From positions 1 through 64,000 of the forward strand of contig JACRED010000024.1 in the NCBI GenBank assembly GCA_016218415.1: a stretch of 64,000 nt of DNA. The letters run 5' to 3'. Position 1 is the stretch's first letter; each line of letters begins with the position of its first letter. The position numbers were made by a program, and so were the translations under genes. Shown here one piece after another: positions 1 through 8,927 of the stretch. This DNA is from Nitrosomonadales bacterium (GTDB lineage: Bacteria; Pseudomonadota; Gammaproteobacteria; Burkholderiales; Gallionellaceae). Below the pieces are notes generated by a model. That model was not told the origin of the DNA. It did no database searches and saw only the letters and a list, made by a program, of their open reading frames with translations.

Positions 1-96
1 CGGTCACTACGCTGTTGTTCGAATGCAAATCAATTCCGCTATACTTCATGATGTCGGCCTCCTGTGGTTATCGCAAGTTCGCAAACTCACTTTAAC

Positions 97-117
97 CCCA
101 CCGCCACCGGCGGTGGG
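97..117 (-). terminator. Possible hairpin terminator after the 60-aa exported peptide gene
   Basis: CCCACCGCC and GGCGGTGGG form a 9-bp stem with a 3-base loop just beyond the stop of the minus-strand gene at 125. Only a weak T tract follows on the minus strand, so intrinsic termination is plausible but not certain. Confidence 0.4.
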
Positions 118-124
118 AGGTCGG

Positions 125-307
125 CTAGATGATTTTCAGGCTCAAATTGTTTTCCGGCGCAGCCGCTACATCAGTCAGGGCGACGGGGTCAGGTCTTGCC
201 TTTTGCCAATCCTCCATAGACACGGCTTGTTGTCCCGCCACTGCCGCAGGCGTAACAATCCCCGCAATCGCAATCATCCAAAGAGACAGCAGTGGTTTCA
301 TTTTCAC
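125..307 (-). CDS. Small exported peptide, unknown function
   Basis: This is a 60-residue ORF. It opens with a good Sec signal peptide (Lys-rich start, hydrophobic LLSLWMIAIAGIV, AVAG-type cleavage region near residue 25), leaving a mature peptide of about 35 residues. A clear ribosome binding site (AGGGGTGA) sits just before the ATG, which itself reads ATGAAAATGAAA, so two starts are possible. A hairpin follows the stop. I do not recognise a family. It would be exported to the periplasm, and nothing in the sequence suggests an activity. The signal peptide plus RBS make it more credible than a random ORF. Confidence 0.5.
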   Translation of the reverse strand: MKMKPLLSLWMIAIAGIVTPAAVAGQQAVSMEDWQKARPDPVALTDVAAAPENNLSLKII

Positions 308-410
308 CCCTTTCGCGGGTTCCTGTTGTATGAGCAGCGGATTCCAGGGGCGGGGTTAGCAAAGTAGCGCAACATCTCATTACCCTTTTCCCCCGTGTGC
401 ATGGAATCCA

Positions 411-611
411 TCATAGCCCCAGCTCTTTGCGCTTGCGCTGATAATCCTCATAGCTTTCCCGCTTGCCGCAGTCCGACGACGGGGTTTTCAGGCATTCCTG
501 CTGGCGAACATTCTGCAGCGTCTCGTAAGTGGTTCGCCTGGCTGTATCGGAGCTGCAGCCGGAAGCAAAAAAGACGATCGCCACGCCCAGCGGACGGATA
601 ACATTTTTCAT
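411..611 (-). CDS. Small lipoprotein, unknown function
   Basis: This 66-residue protein begins MKNVIRPLGVAIVFFASGC. That is a lipoprotein signal sequence with a lipobox (FASGC) placing the lipidated Cys near residue 19. The remaining ~47 residues are hydrophilic, contain two further Cys (QQECLK and SDCGKR) that could form a disulfide, and end in a Lys/Arg-rich helix. It lies directly downstream of the ybbP-like permease on the same strand, about 35 bp away, so cotranscription is possible. Short entericidin-like or assembly lipoproteins look like this, but no family is assigned. Confidence 0.6.
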   Translation of the reverse strand: MKNVIRPLGVAIVFFASGCSSDTARRTTYETLQNVRQQECLKTPSSDCGKRESYEDYQRKRKELGL

Positions 612-646
612 TAAAATTCACCCTTGAACATAAACGCCATTGAATT

Positions 647-3121
647 CTACTCTCGCAGGATCACCAGTGGCGGCAAGGTGGTCAACCGCCTTGTGCCCAG
701 CCATCCCGCCAGCGCTACCGTCGCCATGCCGCCCGGCACACCGATCAGCCAGATGGAAATGCCGGATTGATAGGGTATCTCCAACACAAAACGCGCCAGC
801 ACCCAGCCCAGCAGCACCGCGCCCGCCGCCGCGAACAGCCCGCTCAGTCCGCCCAGCACGGCGAATTCCGCCAGATGCAGCCGCCGCAGATAACGCCCGT
901 CGGCGCCCAGCGTGCGCAGCACCGCCGCCTCGTGGGTACGCTCGTCCTGCGTCGCCAGCAGCGCGGCGTACAGCACCGCAAAGCCGGAAAACAGCGTGAA
1001 CAGGAATACCGCGCCCATCACCTGGGTGATCTGGTCCATGATGTGGCGCACCTGTGCGATCACCGCGCCGGTGTCGATCACCAGCAGGTTGGAAAACTCG
1101 CGTGCCAGCTCATCACCCGCCCGCACCCTGTCCGGCGGCAGATAGAAACTGGTGAGGTAGCTCGCCGGAAAATCGCGCAGCAGCGCCGGCGTGGCGATCA
1201 CGAAGAAATTCACCCGCATCGAATCCCACTGCACCTTGCGCAGGCTGGTCACGCGCGCGGTGAAGGGCGTCGCCCCCACGTCGTAGGTGAGCATATCGCC
1301 GAGCCGGATGTCCAGGGTTTTGGCGATGCCCTCTTCTACCGACAGCGCGCCGCCCTCCCCGGTTTTCCACCAGGCACCGCTTGTCAACTCGTTCCAGACC
1401 GGCATCCGCTCCATATAGGAAAGATTGAACTCGCGCTCGACCAACGCACGGGCACGCGGATCGGGATAACTGTCGCCATTGATGCTGCGGCCATTGATGG
1501 CGACCAGCCTGCCGCGCACCATGGGCTGCAAATCCGGCGGCGGCAACGACTGCCGCGCGAAGAAATCCAGCACCGGCTGATACTGGTCGGGCTGGATGTT
1601 CACCACGAACCGGTTCGGCGTATCCGGCGGCAGCTTGTCCTGCCAGCCCTGCAGCAGATCGGCCCGCACCAGCGTCAGCAACAGCAGGCTCATGCCTCCC
1701 AGCGCCAGCGCGACGATCTGCAGCGCGTTGCTGCGGCCGTGCCGCACCAGATTGTTCACCGCGTGACGCCAGTGTGCATCCAGTCGCGGTACGTAGCGGC
1801 CCATGCCGCGCAAAGTCAGCCAGGCCAGCCCGCCGAACACGGCCAATCCCGCAAGCAAACCGCCCAGCACCGCAAAGCCCAGCTTCAGCGAACCCGCGTG
1901 CCACAGGAACAATCCGGCCAGCGCCAGCACGGCCATGCCATAGGCCAGCAGGGTGTTCGACTCGGGCGCCCCCAGCTCGCGGCGCAACACGCGCAGCGGC
2001 GACACCTTGCGCAGTTGCAGCAAGGGCAGGAAAGCGAAGCCCAGCAACAGCGCAAAACCGCTGGCGGCGGCCTTGATCGCGGGCAACACGGAAGGCTGCG
2101 GCAACGCCGCGTCGCGCATGGCTTCGATGAAGGAGATCAATGCGGCCTGGGTCGCATAGCCCAGCAGGCAGCCGGCCAGCACCGCAAACAGGCCGAGCAA
2201 CAGAAACTGGTACAGGAACAGGCGCAACACCTGCCCCTGCTGCGCGCCCAGGCAGCGCATCACCGCGCAGCCGTCCAGGTGACGCTGCACAAAACGCCGC
2301 GCCGCCAGCAGGATCGCCGCGCCCGCGAGGATCGCCGCGGTCAGCGCGGCGAGGCCGAGGAAATGCTCGGCGCGTTCCAGCGCGCTGCGTATCTCCGGCC
2401 GCGCATCGCGCACATCCTCCAGCCTTTCGTTGCCGGACAACCTGGACTTCAGTTCATCGCGCAATGCGGCGACTTGCGCCGTCTCGCCCGCGACCATCAG
2501 GCGGTGGGTGATGCGGCTGCCTTCCTGCTGCAAGCCGGTCGAGGCTAGGTCCTGCATGTTCATCAGCACGCGCGGCGCAAAACTGGAAAAGCCTATGGAC
2601 TGGTCGATGTCCTTCACGATGCGCGCCGCGACCCTGAATCGCTGCGCGCCGATACCCACTTCGTCGCCGACTTGCAGATCGAGACGGCGCAGCAAGCGAT
2701 CGTCTGCCCACACCGTACCCCGCGGAGGAATGTCCAACGAGGGGGCCGAACCCGCGCCATCATCAATCTCGATCTTGCCGCGCAACGGATACCCCGCCTC
2801 CACGGCCTGTATCTCGGAGAGCAGCGTCTGCTCGCGGAAAGCCACCATGCTTGGAAAGCTGCGGCTCTCGACCGCCCGCAAGCCGCGCGCCTGAGCGCTG
2901 TTGCGGTAAGCAGACGGCAACGGGCGCGTCGAGGTGATGCGCAGGTCCGCCCCGATCAAACTGGTCGCCTCCTGCTGCAACGCCTGCCGCACGCGGTCGG
3001 CAAACAGCCCGACCGTGGCGAGACTGCCCACCGCCAGCACCAGCGCCAGCAGTAGCACGCGCCATTCCCCGGCGCGCCAGTCGCGGCGCAGCAGATTGAA
3101 AGAGAGGCGAATGAGGTTCAT
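647..3121 (-). CDS. ybbP: YbbP-like ABC transporter permease (FtsX superfamily)
   Basis: This is an 824-residue inner-membrane permease of the MacB/LolC/FtsX superfamily. It has an N-terminal TM segment (about residues 18-40), a large periplasmic domain, a cluster of TM helices in the middle, a second periplasmic domain, and a C-terminal FtsX-type core with three TM helices. The double-FtsX layout of about 800 residues is typical of YbbP. I chose the ATG at 3121 (MNLIRLSFNLLRRDW) because AAGGTG lies just upstream; the track start at 3202 adds 27 unlikely residues. In E. coli ybbA-ybbP is divergent from tesA. The same set occurs here, with a PilZ gene placed between ATPase and permease. The substrate is unknown; lipophilic compounds or lipoproteins are usual for the superfamily. 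Confidence 0.88.
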   Translation of the reverse strand: MNLIRLSFNLLRRDWRAGEWRVLLLALVLAVGSLATVGLFADRVRQALQQEATSLIGADLRITSTRPLPSAYRNSAQARGLRAVESRSFPSMVAFREQTLLSEIQAVEAGYPLRGKIEIDDGAGSAPSLDIPPRGTVWADDRLLRRLDLQVGDEVGIGAQRFRVAARIVKDIDQSIGFSSFAPRVLMNMQDLASTGLQQEGSRITHRLMVAGETAQVAALRDELKSRLSGNERLEDVRDARPEIRSALERAEHFLGLAALTAAILAGAAILLAARRFVQRHLDGCAVMRCLGAQQGQVLRLFLYQFLLLGLFAVLAGCLLGYATQAALISFIEAMRDAALPQPSVLPAIKAAASGFALLLGFAFLPLLQLRKVSPLRVLRRELGAPESNTLLAYGMAVLALAGLFLWHAGSLKLGFAVLGGLLAGLAVFGGLAWLTLRGMGRYVPRLDAHWRHAVNNLVRHGRSNALQIVALALGGMSLLLLTLVRADLLQGWQDKLPPDTPNRFVVNIQPDQYQPVLDFFARQSLPPPDLQPMVRGRLVAINGRSINGDSYPDPRARALVEREFNLSYMERMPVWNELTSGAWWKTGEGGALSVEEGIAKTLDIRLGDMLTYDVGATPFTARVTSLRKVQWDSMRVNFFVIATPALLRDFPASYLTSFYLPPDRVRAGDELAREFSNLLVIDTGAVIAQVRHIMDQITQVMGAVFLFTLFSGFAVLYAALLATQDERTHEAAVLRTLGADGRYLRRLHLAEFAVLGGLSGLFAAAGAVLLGWVLARFVLEIPYQSGISIWLIGVPGGMATVALAGWLGTRRLTTLPPLVILRE

Positions 3122-3170
3122 TTTGTTTTCACCTTGGAAGCCCATGCATGCGGGTCTTACCACTCCAGAC

Positions 3171-3908
3171 CTAAGTACCCTTGCCGTCCAGGTCGTGGAC
3201 AAAAAAGTTTATCAGCGCCTGTATCTCATCGGGCCTTTGGATGAAGCGCACGCCGGTGCGGGTAAAGAGCGTGCCGTCGGACCGGGTGACGGTCTTCAGG
3301 TTGCGCACGACCAGATCGGCAGTGATCGGCTCGCCGCCGGGGTAAGTGATCCGGCAGCCTTTAAGCACCGTGCCGACCTGAAGCGCGACATTGCCATCGC
3401 TGATCATGCCCCCCATCCCGTCCAGGCTGATATCGAATATATCGGTCTTGAATAATTCCCCGTCCGCATTCCTGAAGATGCAACGCAGGGGCACGTGCGG
3501 CGGGATCGCCGTTCTCGGGTGTTCCCTGCGGTTGGACCAGACCAGAAAGTTGGGCAATGCAAACCTGATCGCCGGGCCGCCTTCCAGCATGATCTCCAGC
3601 GGATTGGCGACCCTGAATGCCAGATGCGCGCCCGAGTGGCTCGCCCTGAAACCCAGTGTATGGCGCTCAAACAAGGCGCTGTTGATCGATTTGTCCGCCC
3701 CGTACTCGATCACGAGATATCCGGCACTGTCATCCACGACGAGTATTTTCGTCACGAACAATTGTTCCTCGCCGAGTTCCGCAAATACCGGGCTCTCATC
3801 GCGCGCCAGTCCGCGCAGGATCCGGCAAATCTCGATGCGGGAGCGGTATAGCGCGTTGGAAGGCGCCCTCGATTTTGCAGAATATTGGACGTTATCCGAA
3901 TTCATCAT
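3171..3908 (-). CDS. PilZ-domain c-di-GMP receptor, YcgR-like
   Basis: This 245-residue cytosolic protein has two domains. Residues ~20-125 match a YcgR-type N-terminal (PilZN) beta domain. Residues ~126-240 are a PilZ domain carrying both c-di-GMP signatures: RREHPR (RxxxR type, about residue 127) and DISLDGMGG (D-x-S-x-x-G, about residue 160). The family binds cyclic di-GMP and acts on flagellar motors, polysaccharide synthesis or other outputs. It sits between an ABC permease and its probable ATPase on the same strand, 50 bp from the permease, so the three may form one transcript. No flagellar genes are in the window, so the target is open. Confidence 0.85.
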   Translation of the reverse strand: MMNSDNVQYSAKSRAPSNALYRSRIEICRILRGLARDESPVFAELGEEQLFVTKILVVDDSAGYLVIEYGADKSINSALFERHTLGFRASHSGAHLAFRVANPLEIMLEGGPAIRFALPNFLVWSNRREHPRTAIPPHVPLRCIFRNADGELFKTDIFDISLDGMGGMISDGNVALQVGTVLKGCRITYPGGEPITADLVVRNLKTVTRSDGTLFTRTGVRFIQRPDEIQALINFFVHDLDGKGT

Positions 3909-3944
3909 GGCAGTCTGCGCAGGGGATGTTCAATATTTTTCATG

Positions 3945-4613
3945 TTAATGAACCACATGTCCCGCCGCCAGATGCAATTGCCTGCCACAGCGCCGCGCCA
4001 GCGCTTCGTCGTGGGTGACGAGGATCAGCGTCGTGCCCTGCGCGCGGTTCAGTTCCAGCATCAGTTCGATGATCTGGCTGCCGGTGGCGGCATCGAGGTT
4101 GCCGGTCGGTTCGTCGGCGAACAGTATCTTCGGCCGGGTGACGAAGGCGCGCGCAAGCGCGACACGCTGTTGCTCGCCGCCGGACAGGTGCTTGGGTAGA
4201 TGATGGGCGCGCTCGCCCAGCCCGACCTGCCGCAACGATACCCTGCCGCGTTCCCGCGCATCCGCAGCGCCGCGCAACTCCAGCGGCAGCATCACGTTTT
4301 CCAGCGCGTTCAGCGCCGGCAGCAACTGGAACGACTGGAACACGAAACCCGCCAATTCGCCGCGCAATCTGGCGCGACCGTCCTCATCCAGCGCGAACAG
4401 GTCGGCGCCGTTGAGCAACACTTTGCCGCCGCTGGGCACATCCAGACCCGCGAGCAAGCCGAGCAGCGTGGACTTGCCGGAACCGGACGCGCCGAGGATC
4501 GCGAGGCTGTCGCCCGCCTCCACCGCGAAATTGACGTCGTGCAGGATCGTCAGCGGCTGATCGCCACTTAACACTTGCTTGGTGAGTCCTTCTGCTTGCA
4601 CAATCGAAGCCAT
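3945..4613 (-). CDS. ybbA: YbbA/LolD-type ABC transporter ATPase
   Basis: This 222-residue ATPase has a Walker A (GASGSGKST), an ABC signature (LSGGEQQRVALARA), a Walker B (ILFADEPTGNLD) and an H-loop (LVTHD). The NLDAATG sequence after Walker B is typical of the MacB/LolD/YbbA group. It would power the permease at 647-3121. The ATG at 4613 was chosen because it gives a normal N-terminus (MASIVQAEGLTK) and overlaps head-to-head with the region in front of tesA; the track start at 4655 would read through a repeat element. The divergent tesA neighbour matches the tesA/ybbA arrangement of E. coli. Confidence 0.9.
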   Translation of the reverse strand: MASIVQAEGLTKQVLSGDQPLTILHDVNFAVEAGDSLAILGASGSGKSTLLGLLAGLDVPSGGKVLLNGADLFALDEDGRARLRGELAGFVFQSFQLLPALNALENVMLPLELRGAADARERGRVSLRQVGLGERAHHLPKHLSGGEQQRVALARAFVTRPKILFADEPTGNLDAATGSQIIELMLELNRAQGTTLILVTHDEALARRCGRQLHLAAGHVVH

Positions 4614-4650
4614 GAATATTATTGATGCCTGTAAAAATAATTCGGGGTTC

Positions 4651-4676
4651 GTCATTCCCGCGAAAGCGGGAATGAC
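4651..4676. repeat. Palindromic repeat at the tesA start
   Basis: GTCATTCCCGC-GAAA-GCGGGAATGAC is a perfect 11-bp inverted repeat with a 4-base loop. It is a widely dispersed element type in Neisseria and other betaproteobacteria. The downstream arm contains the ATG proposed as the tesA start. Confidence 0.85.
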
Positions 4677-5277
4677 GGCATTGCATTTCGTTTTGCTGAT
4701 CGCCGCACTTGTGCTGTCCTGCTCCGCTCAAGCCGAGAAAAACATACTGCTGTTCGGCGACAGTCTATCAGCCGGATATGGCGTCGCAACAGAAAATAGC
4801 TGGGGGAGTTTGCTGCAACAGGAACTGGCACGCACGCAGTCCGGATTCGGCATCGTGAACGCCAGCGTCAGCGGCGAGACCACCGCGGGCGGCAGGCAGC
4901 GCATAGACCGGGCATTGGACCAGTTTCGTCCGGCGATCGTGATCGTGGAACTCGGCGCGAACGACGGGCTGCGCGGTGCTTCCCTCAAGGACATCGAGGC
5001 CAACCTGGGCTACATCATCCAACAGGCAAAACGCTCGGGCGCCAGGGTGCTGCTGGTCGGCATGCGGCTGCCGCCCAATTACGGACCGGCCTACACCATA
5101 CAGTTCCAGAACATCTTCCCCAGCCTCGCGGAAAAACACCGCGTGAGGCTGCTGCCCTTCCTGCTGGAGGGCGTTGCCCCCGACCAGTTCCAGCCCGACA
5201 ATCTGCATCCGACCGCTGCCGCACAACCGCACATCATGGGCACGGTATTGAAGGAGCTGAAACCGCTGCTGCGTTAG
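4672..5277 (+). CDS. tesA: Arylesterase / acyl-CoA thioesterase TesA (SGNH hydrolase)
   Basis: This 201-residue periplasmic SGNH/GDSL hydrolase has block I FGDSLSAGYG with the nucleophile Ser, block III GANDGLRG, and block V DNLHPT with the catalytic Asp and His. It hydrolyses acyl esters and thioesters (thioesterase I / lysophospholipase L1 type). With the ATG at 4672 it has a standard signal peptide (ALHFVLLIAALVLSCSAQA) cleaved before EKNILLFGDS. An in-frame ATG at 4612 would add about 20 residues encoded largely by the palindromic repeat, so it is less likely. The 3' end overlaps the stop of the converging gene at 5274. The divergent partner is ybbA. Confidence 0.9.
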   Translation: MTALHFVLLIAALVLSCSAQAEKNILLFGDSLSAGYGVATENSWGSLLQQELARTQSGFGIVNASVSGETTAGGRQRIDRALDQFRPAIVIVELGANDGLRGASLKDIEANLGYIIQQAKRSGARVLLVGMRLPPNYGPAYTIQFQNIFPSLAEKHRVRLLPFLLEGVAPDQFQPDNLHPTAAAQPHIMGTVLKELKPLLR

Positions 5278-7175
5278 CCCTCGCCGCCATGGGCGCGGCA
5301 ATCCGCATCGGCGCTTGACGCTTCGTCGCTTCGTCCGGCCTGACGATACAGTTCGGCAAGCGCGCAATACGCCCGATAGTCCGGCGGGGATTGCTCCAGC
5401 GCGGCACGCAACGGAACCTCGGCCCGCGCGGCATATCCGCCTTTCATCAAGGCCACGCCATAACTGCGCAGTGCTGCCCCGCGCACATTTTCCGGCAGCT
5501 GCGGCGACTCGGTCACCGCGCGCAGATAGTGGACCGCTTCCTTGTACCGGCCGACATCCATGCTCGACAGTCCGGCGTTGTAGCGCAGCGACAGATCGCC
5601 GGGGAAATGCTCCACCAGGAAATCCCATTGGGTCAGCAGGAACGTCCGGCAGGTCTCCCAGAACTGGTACATAGGCGAATTCCATCTGGCCTGTTCGGGC
5701 GGATGCTTCAGCAGCCCGCCCACCCTCTGCAACAACTCCGCAGCTTTGCGCGGATCGCCGTTCTCGACGGCGCTGGCGCGCACCAGATAATCGGAATTGA
5801 TCAATCCGACCAGTACATTTTTCGGCACCGGATCGCTGATGCCTCCGGCTGTTTCGATCGCATCGCGACTCAGGCCCTTGAGCAGCTGGGCGGTGATCTT
5901 GTACGCCGCCGGGACATAGTAGCCGGGATAAGCGCGTATATCGGCGTCTATCAACACCTCCTGGTTGAGCCAGTCGCGCGGACGCTCGACGGTCTGGTAG
6001 CCCCACGCCAACGCGATGATGAGCAGCAAAGCGGCACGCGGCACGGGCTGCAATCGCCAGGCCAGCGCGACCAGCAGCAACACGGCCGGCCACACCGCGA
6101 GGAACACGAAGCGGTCTGACACCAGCGAGGGCGGCGCATAGGGGATCAGTTGCAGCGTAGGCATGCAGATCAACAGGAAAACGACCAGCGCGAATGCCTC
6201 CAGCGACCGTTTGCGCAGCAGCGCCACCGCCCCGGCCACGGCGGCTGCCAGCACCGCCACGCCCAACGCGACCATCACAGGCAGATAGGGGTCCTCGAAC
6301 ACCGGATAAAAGAAATGGCGGCTTTCCGGACTGACCGCAAGCCGTGCCAGCCAGCCCAATATCGCCAGAGAACGGGTAACCGCCTCGGTCCCGAAATACA
6401 AGGGGATCTTCGTCGTGGCCAGCGCCGCAAACGTCGTGGCGATAAGCCCCGCCAGCACCAATACGGCGGCAGGCCACAGCAGCAGGGAGCGGTGTTTCCT
6501 GTGCCCGGGCAGATCGAGCCAGAAGCGCATCCAGATCATCGCGATGACCGGCGCCAGCGCAACCGCCGTGGCCTTGGACAACATCGCCGCCAGCAATGCG
6601 ACCAGGGCCGCCGCCGCACAGGATGCGGAAAACCCCTGCTCCCGTTTTGCTCCCACGGCGAACCAGAGCGCCAGCAGCGCAAACATGCCGGACAGCACAT
6701 CCTTGCGTCCCGCGATCCATACCACCGCTTCCGCATGCGACGGGTGCAACGCGAACAATGCAGTCACCGCAGCCGCAGCCCATGGCGCGCCGGCAACATC
6801 GCTCGGGCGGAAATATCGCCACACCGTTGCGGTGATGCCATAGACCGGCGGCAGGCACAGCAGATACAGGATGATGCTGTGTATCCGGAACGCAGCAGGA
6901 TTCAGGCCGAACAGCGACATATCCAGCCAGTAGGAAAATTCCCGCAGCGGCAGAAACTCGAACAGGTTGTTGTACGGTTCGGTAAACAGCCGCCAAAGCT
7001 CGGCCGGAGGCAGGCCGGCCAGCCTGGTGTTGGTGCTGACATAGGTGGTGTCGTCTATCGCGAACGGGAAGTGCAGCGCCTGCAGATAGGCGGCCACGGC
7101 CGCAATCGCGCTGATCAGGACCAGCGCGCAAGGCGCCAGTGTCCGGCCGGAAAAGCGTGCCGGAAGATTATTCAT
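5274..7175 (-). CDS. TMTC-like GT-C membrane glycosyltransferase with C-terminal TPR region (paralog 1)
   Basis: This ~633-residue protein has about ten predicted TM helices over residues 1-400 and a soluble alpha-helical region resembling TPRs at residues ~430-620 (for example NAGLSSMDVGRYKEAVHYL). An acidic pair (FAIDDTTYV, residues 41-42) lies in the first extracytoplasmic loop, where GT-C enzymes carry their catalytic or metal residue. The motif ALHPSHAEAVVWIAGRKD is typical of TMTC/O-mannosyltransferase-like proteins fused to TPRs. It is a clear paralog of 15026-16909. Such proteins transfer a sugar from a polyprenyl-phosphate carrier to protein outside the membrane; activity here is inferred. 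ATG 7175 is preferred over 7199, though neither has a strong RBS. It ends overlapping the tesA stop and lies downstream of another GT-C-like gene. Confidence 0.72.
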   Translation of the reverse strand: MNNLPARFSGRTLAPCALVLISAIAAVAAYLQALHFPFAIDDTTYVSTNTRLAGLPPAELWRLFTEPYNNLFEFLPLREFSYWLDMSLFGLNPAAFRIHSIILYLLCLPPVYGITATVWRYFRPSDVAGAPWAAAAVTALFALHPSHAEAVVWIAGRKDVLSGMFALLALWFAVGAKREQGFSASCAAAALVALLAAMLSKATAVALAPVIAMIWMRFWLDLPGHRKHRSLLLWPAAVLVLAGLIATTFAALATTKIPLYFGTEAVTRSLAILGWLARLAVSPESRHFFYPVFEDPYLPVMVALGVAVLAAAVAGAVALLRKRSLEAFALVVFLLICMPTLQLIPYAPPSLVSDRFVFLAVWPAVLLLVALAWRLQPVPRAALLLIIALAWGYQTVERPRDWLNQEVLIDADIRAYPGYYVPAAYKITAQLLKGLSRDAIETAGGISDPVPKNVLVGLINSDYLVRASAVENGDPRKAAELLQRVGGLLKHPPEQARWNSPMYQFWETCRTFLLTQWDFLVEHFPGDLSLRYNAGLSSMDVGRYKEAVHYLRAVTESPQLPENVRGAALRSYGVALMKGGYAARAEVPLRAALEQSPPDYRAYCALAELYRQAGRSDEASSADADCRAHGGEG

Positions 7176-7216
7176 GGTCCGGATTTCCGGTTCGCGCATC
7201 GTCGATCACTTCGCGT

Positions 7217-8824
7217 TCAGCCGCGTGCGCGCCGGATGATGTCCCGCACGACCGCCTGCTTGTCCAGCACGGGCAGATGCTGGTTGATATCGAGCTTCAG
7301 GAAAACCAGATCATGGCCGTCGTAGTACCCGACCCCCCACAGGCTGTCGTTGAGCAGGCCGGCTGTCAGCCGCGACACCTTGCGCGTCGTGCCCTCATAG
7401 ACCGGGTAAATGACCGCGCCTACACCATACTTTCCGAACACTTCCTGATAATCGCCGCGCCATGCCCGCGAATATTCTTCATAGGTATCCCAGGACAGGC
7501 TGCGCTGGTCGATGAAGATCTTCTGCGGGTAGAGTTGCCAGCTCAGATAGCCGCCGTATTCGAAGTAGTTGTACAGGTTCCCCTCCGGCACGGCTTTTTC
7601 CAGATAAGCGGCTGCCGCCACCGGCACCACGCCGGCTTCGAGCGGTGTGCCGGCCAACGAGGTGCGGCTCAGCGCCGAATTGGCGAGGAATGCCGTCGAG
7701 ACACACCACAACAGGATCATCGGCAGGCCTTTATATGCCCCCAGCCAGCGGTTCAGATCCCGCGAGAAATAGGCGCTGGCTATGGCCATCACCAACGCCA
7801 CCATCAGCAGGCTGAAGCGGAACGAAAATATTCCGGCCGCTAGAAATGCGCTCAGCAGCAACACATGGGGCATGCTGAGTCTGCGCCATCTGGCAAGCAG
7901 CGCAATGGCGGGGATGACCGCCGCCGCGACGATCAAATAGCCGATGTGCTTCAAGCCGTGGAATTCGAAATACCTGACCGTTCCCAGAAACTCGTCTATC
8001 ACTTTGGCGAACGGGCCGGACACCACGGTGAAGAGCGACCAGGTGGCGGCGATGCCCGCCGGGTTGAGCATCGCCGCCACGACGGAGCATCCCGCGATCA
8101 ACAGAAAGCGGCTGTACGCCGCATCCGGCAAGGCATCGCTGCGCCTGATCCGGGCGACCCATTCGGCCAGCACATACACCAGCAGGATAGCCATGCCGAC
8201 GATAAAGCCGCCGTGCAGGTTGGCCCAGAACAACATCACCAGCGGAAGCAGCAGCACATACCGCTTCATCGCGATCCCGCGCCGCTCACCGGCCAGGATG
8301 TGTTCGATCAACTGCAAGACCAGCAGGGTAAAAATGAAGGTGAACACCTGCGGACGAAAATCATCGAAGCGGAAGAACAGCAGCGGCAGCGCCCCGACTA
8401 GCGCCAGCGCCAGCGTGGCATGCATCCCGTTGCGCCGCAGATGGTTCCACAGCAGGCCGTAAAACAGTGTCATCAGCAGCCCCTTCATCACCACCAGCGC
8501 AGAAGTTCCGGCCAGCGCGTAGACGCCAAAAACCAGCAACTGGAACAAGGGATAGCCATGCAATATCTGGCTGGCGCGCGCATCCAGCGGCGAGACCGAA
8601 CTGAACAGAAATGGATCGTCGACCGGCAGCCCGCCGTTGTTCCATATCCAGCGGCCGCTATTCATATGCCACCAGAAATCACTCAACCCCAGCGGGTAGG
8701 TGTGGAACATGAAGATGAACACGAAGGTGACGGGGAAAAATATCCGCAACGCGATCCCTTCATTCAGGAATGCGGCGTATCGCGACGGGTTGCTCACGGC
8801 TGGTTGTGATGTTGAAGTATTCAT
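7217..8824 (-). CDS. GT-C-like polytopic membrane protein, probable glycosyltransferase
   Basis: This 535-residue protein has about ten to twelve hydrophobic segments. Near residue 45 it carries LGLSDFWWHMNSGRWIWNN followed by G-L-P-V-D-D-P-F. The pattern D-x-W-W-H-x-x-x-G ... D-P-F recurs at the first extracytoplasmic loop of a family of GT-C-fold proteins related to dolichyl-phosphate-mannose mannosyltransferases. A soluble C-terminal part (residues ~410-530) follows the last TM helix. The ATG at 8824 gives MNTSTSQPAVS and skips an improbable 46-residue extension. It precedes the TMTC-like gene by about 40 bp on the same strand, so the two are probably cotranscribed. It is divergent from rffA. 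Donor and acceptor are unknown. Confidence 0.6.
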   Translation of the reverse strand: MNTSTSQPAVSNPSRYAAFLNEGIALRIFFPVTFVFIFMFHTYPLGLSDFWWHMNSGRWIWNNGGLPVDDPFLFSSVSPLDARASQILHGYPLFQLLVFGVYALAGTSALVVMKGLLMTLFYGLLWNHLRRNGMHATLALALVGALPLLFFRFDDFRPQVFTFIFTLLVLQLIEHILAGERRGIAMKRYVLLLPLVMLFWANLHGGFIVGMAILLVYVLAEWVARIRRSDALPDAAYSRFLLIAGCSVVAAMLNPAGIAATWSLFTVVSGPFAKVIDEFLGTVRYFEFHGLKHIGYLIVAAAVIPAIALLARWRRLSMPHVLLLSAFLAAGIFSFRFSLLMVALVMAIASAYFSRDLNRWLGAYKGLPMILLWCVSTAFLANSALSRTSLAGTPLEAGVVPVAAAAYLEKAVPEGNLYNYFEYGGYLSWQLYPQKIFIDQRSLSWDTYEEYSRAWRGDYQEVFGKYGVGAVIYPVYEGTTRKVSRLTAGLLNDSLWGVGYYDGHDLVFLKLDINQHLPVLDKQAVVRDIIRRARG

Positions 8825-8927
8825 ATAGGGTGCCGCAGACACAGCGGCGCGCCGATTGTAAAACATTTCGGCACGCCAACCCGAATTACAATTTAAAATG
8901 ACGCATCCAGTTTCCGTATTCCTGTCG

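Noticed and set aside
767-2548. 593-aa plus-strand ORF opposite ybbP
   Set aside because: It is a high-GC shadow: Gln/Arg/His-rich, no domains, fully antisense to a recognised permease.
4768-7131. 787-aa minus-strand ORF overlapping tesA and the TMTC-like gene
   Set aside because: Composition is Arg/Gly/Ala-rich and patternless; it overlaps two recognisable genes in other frames.
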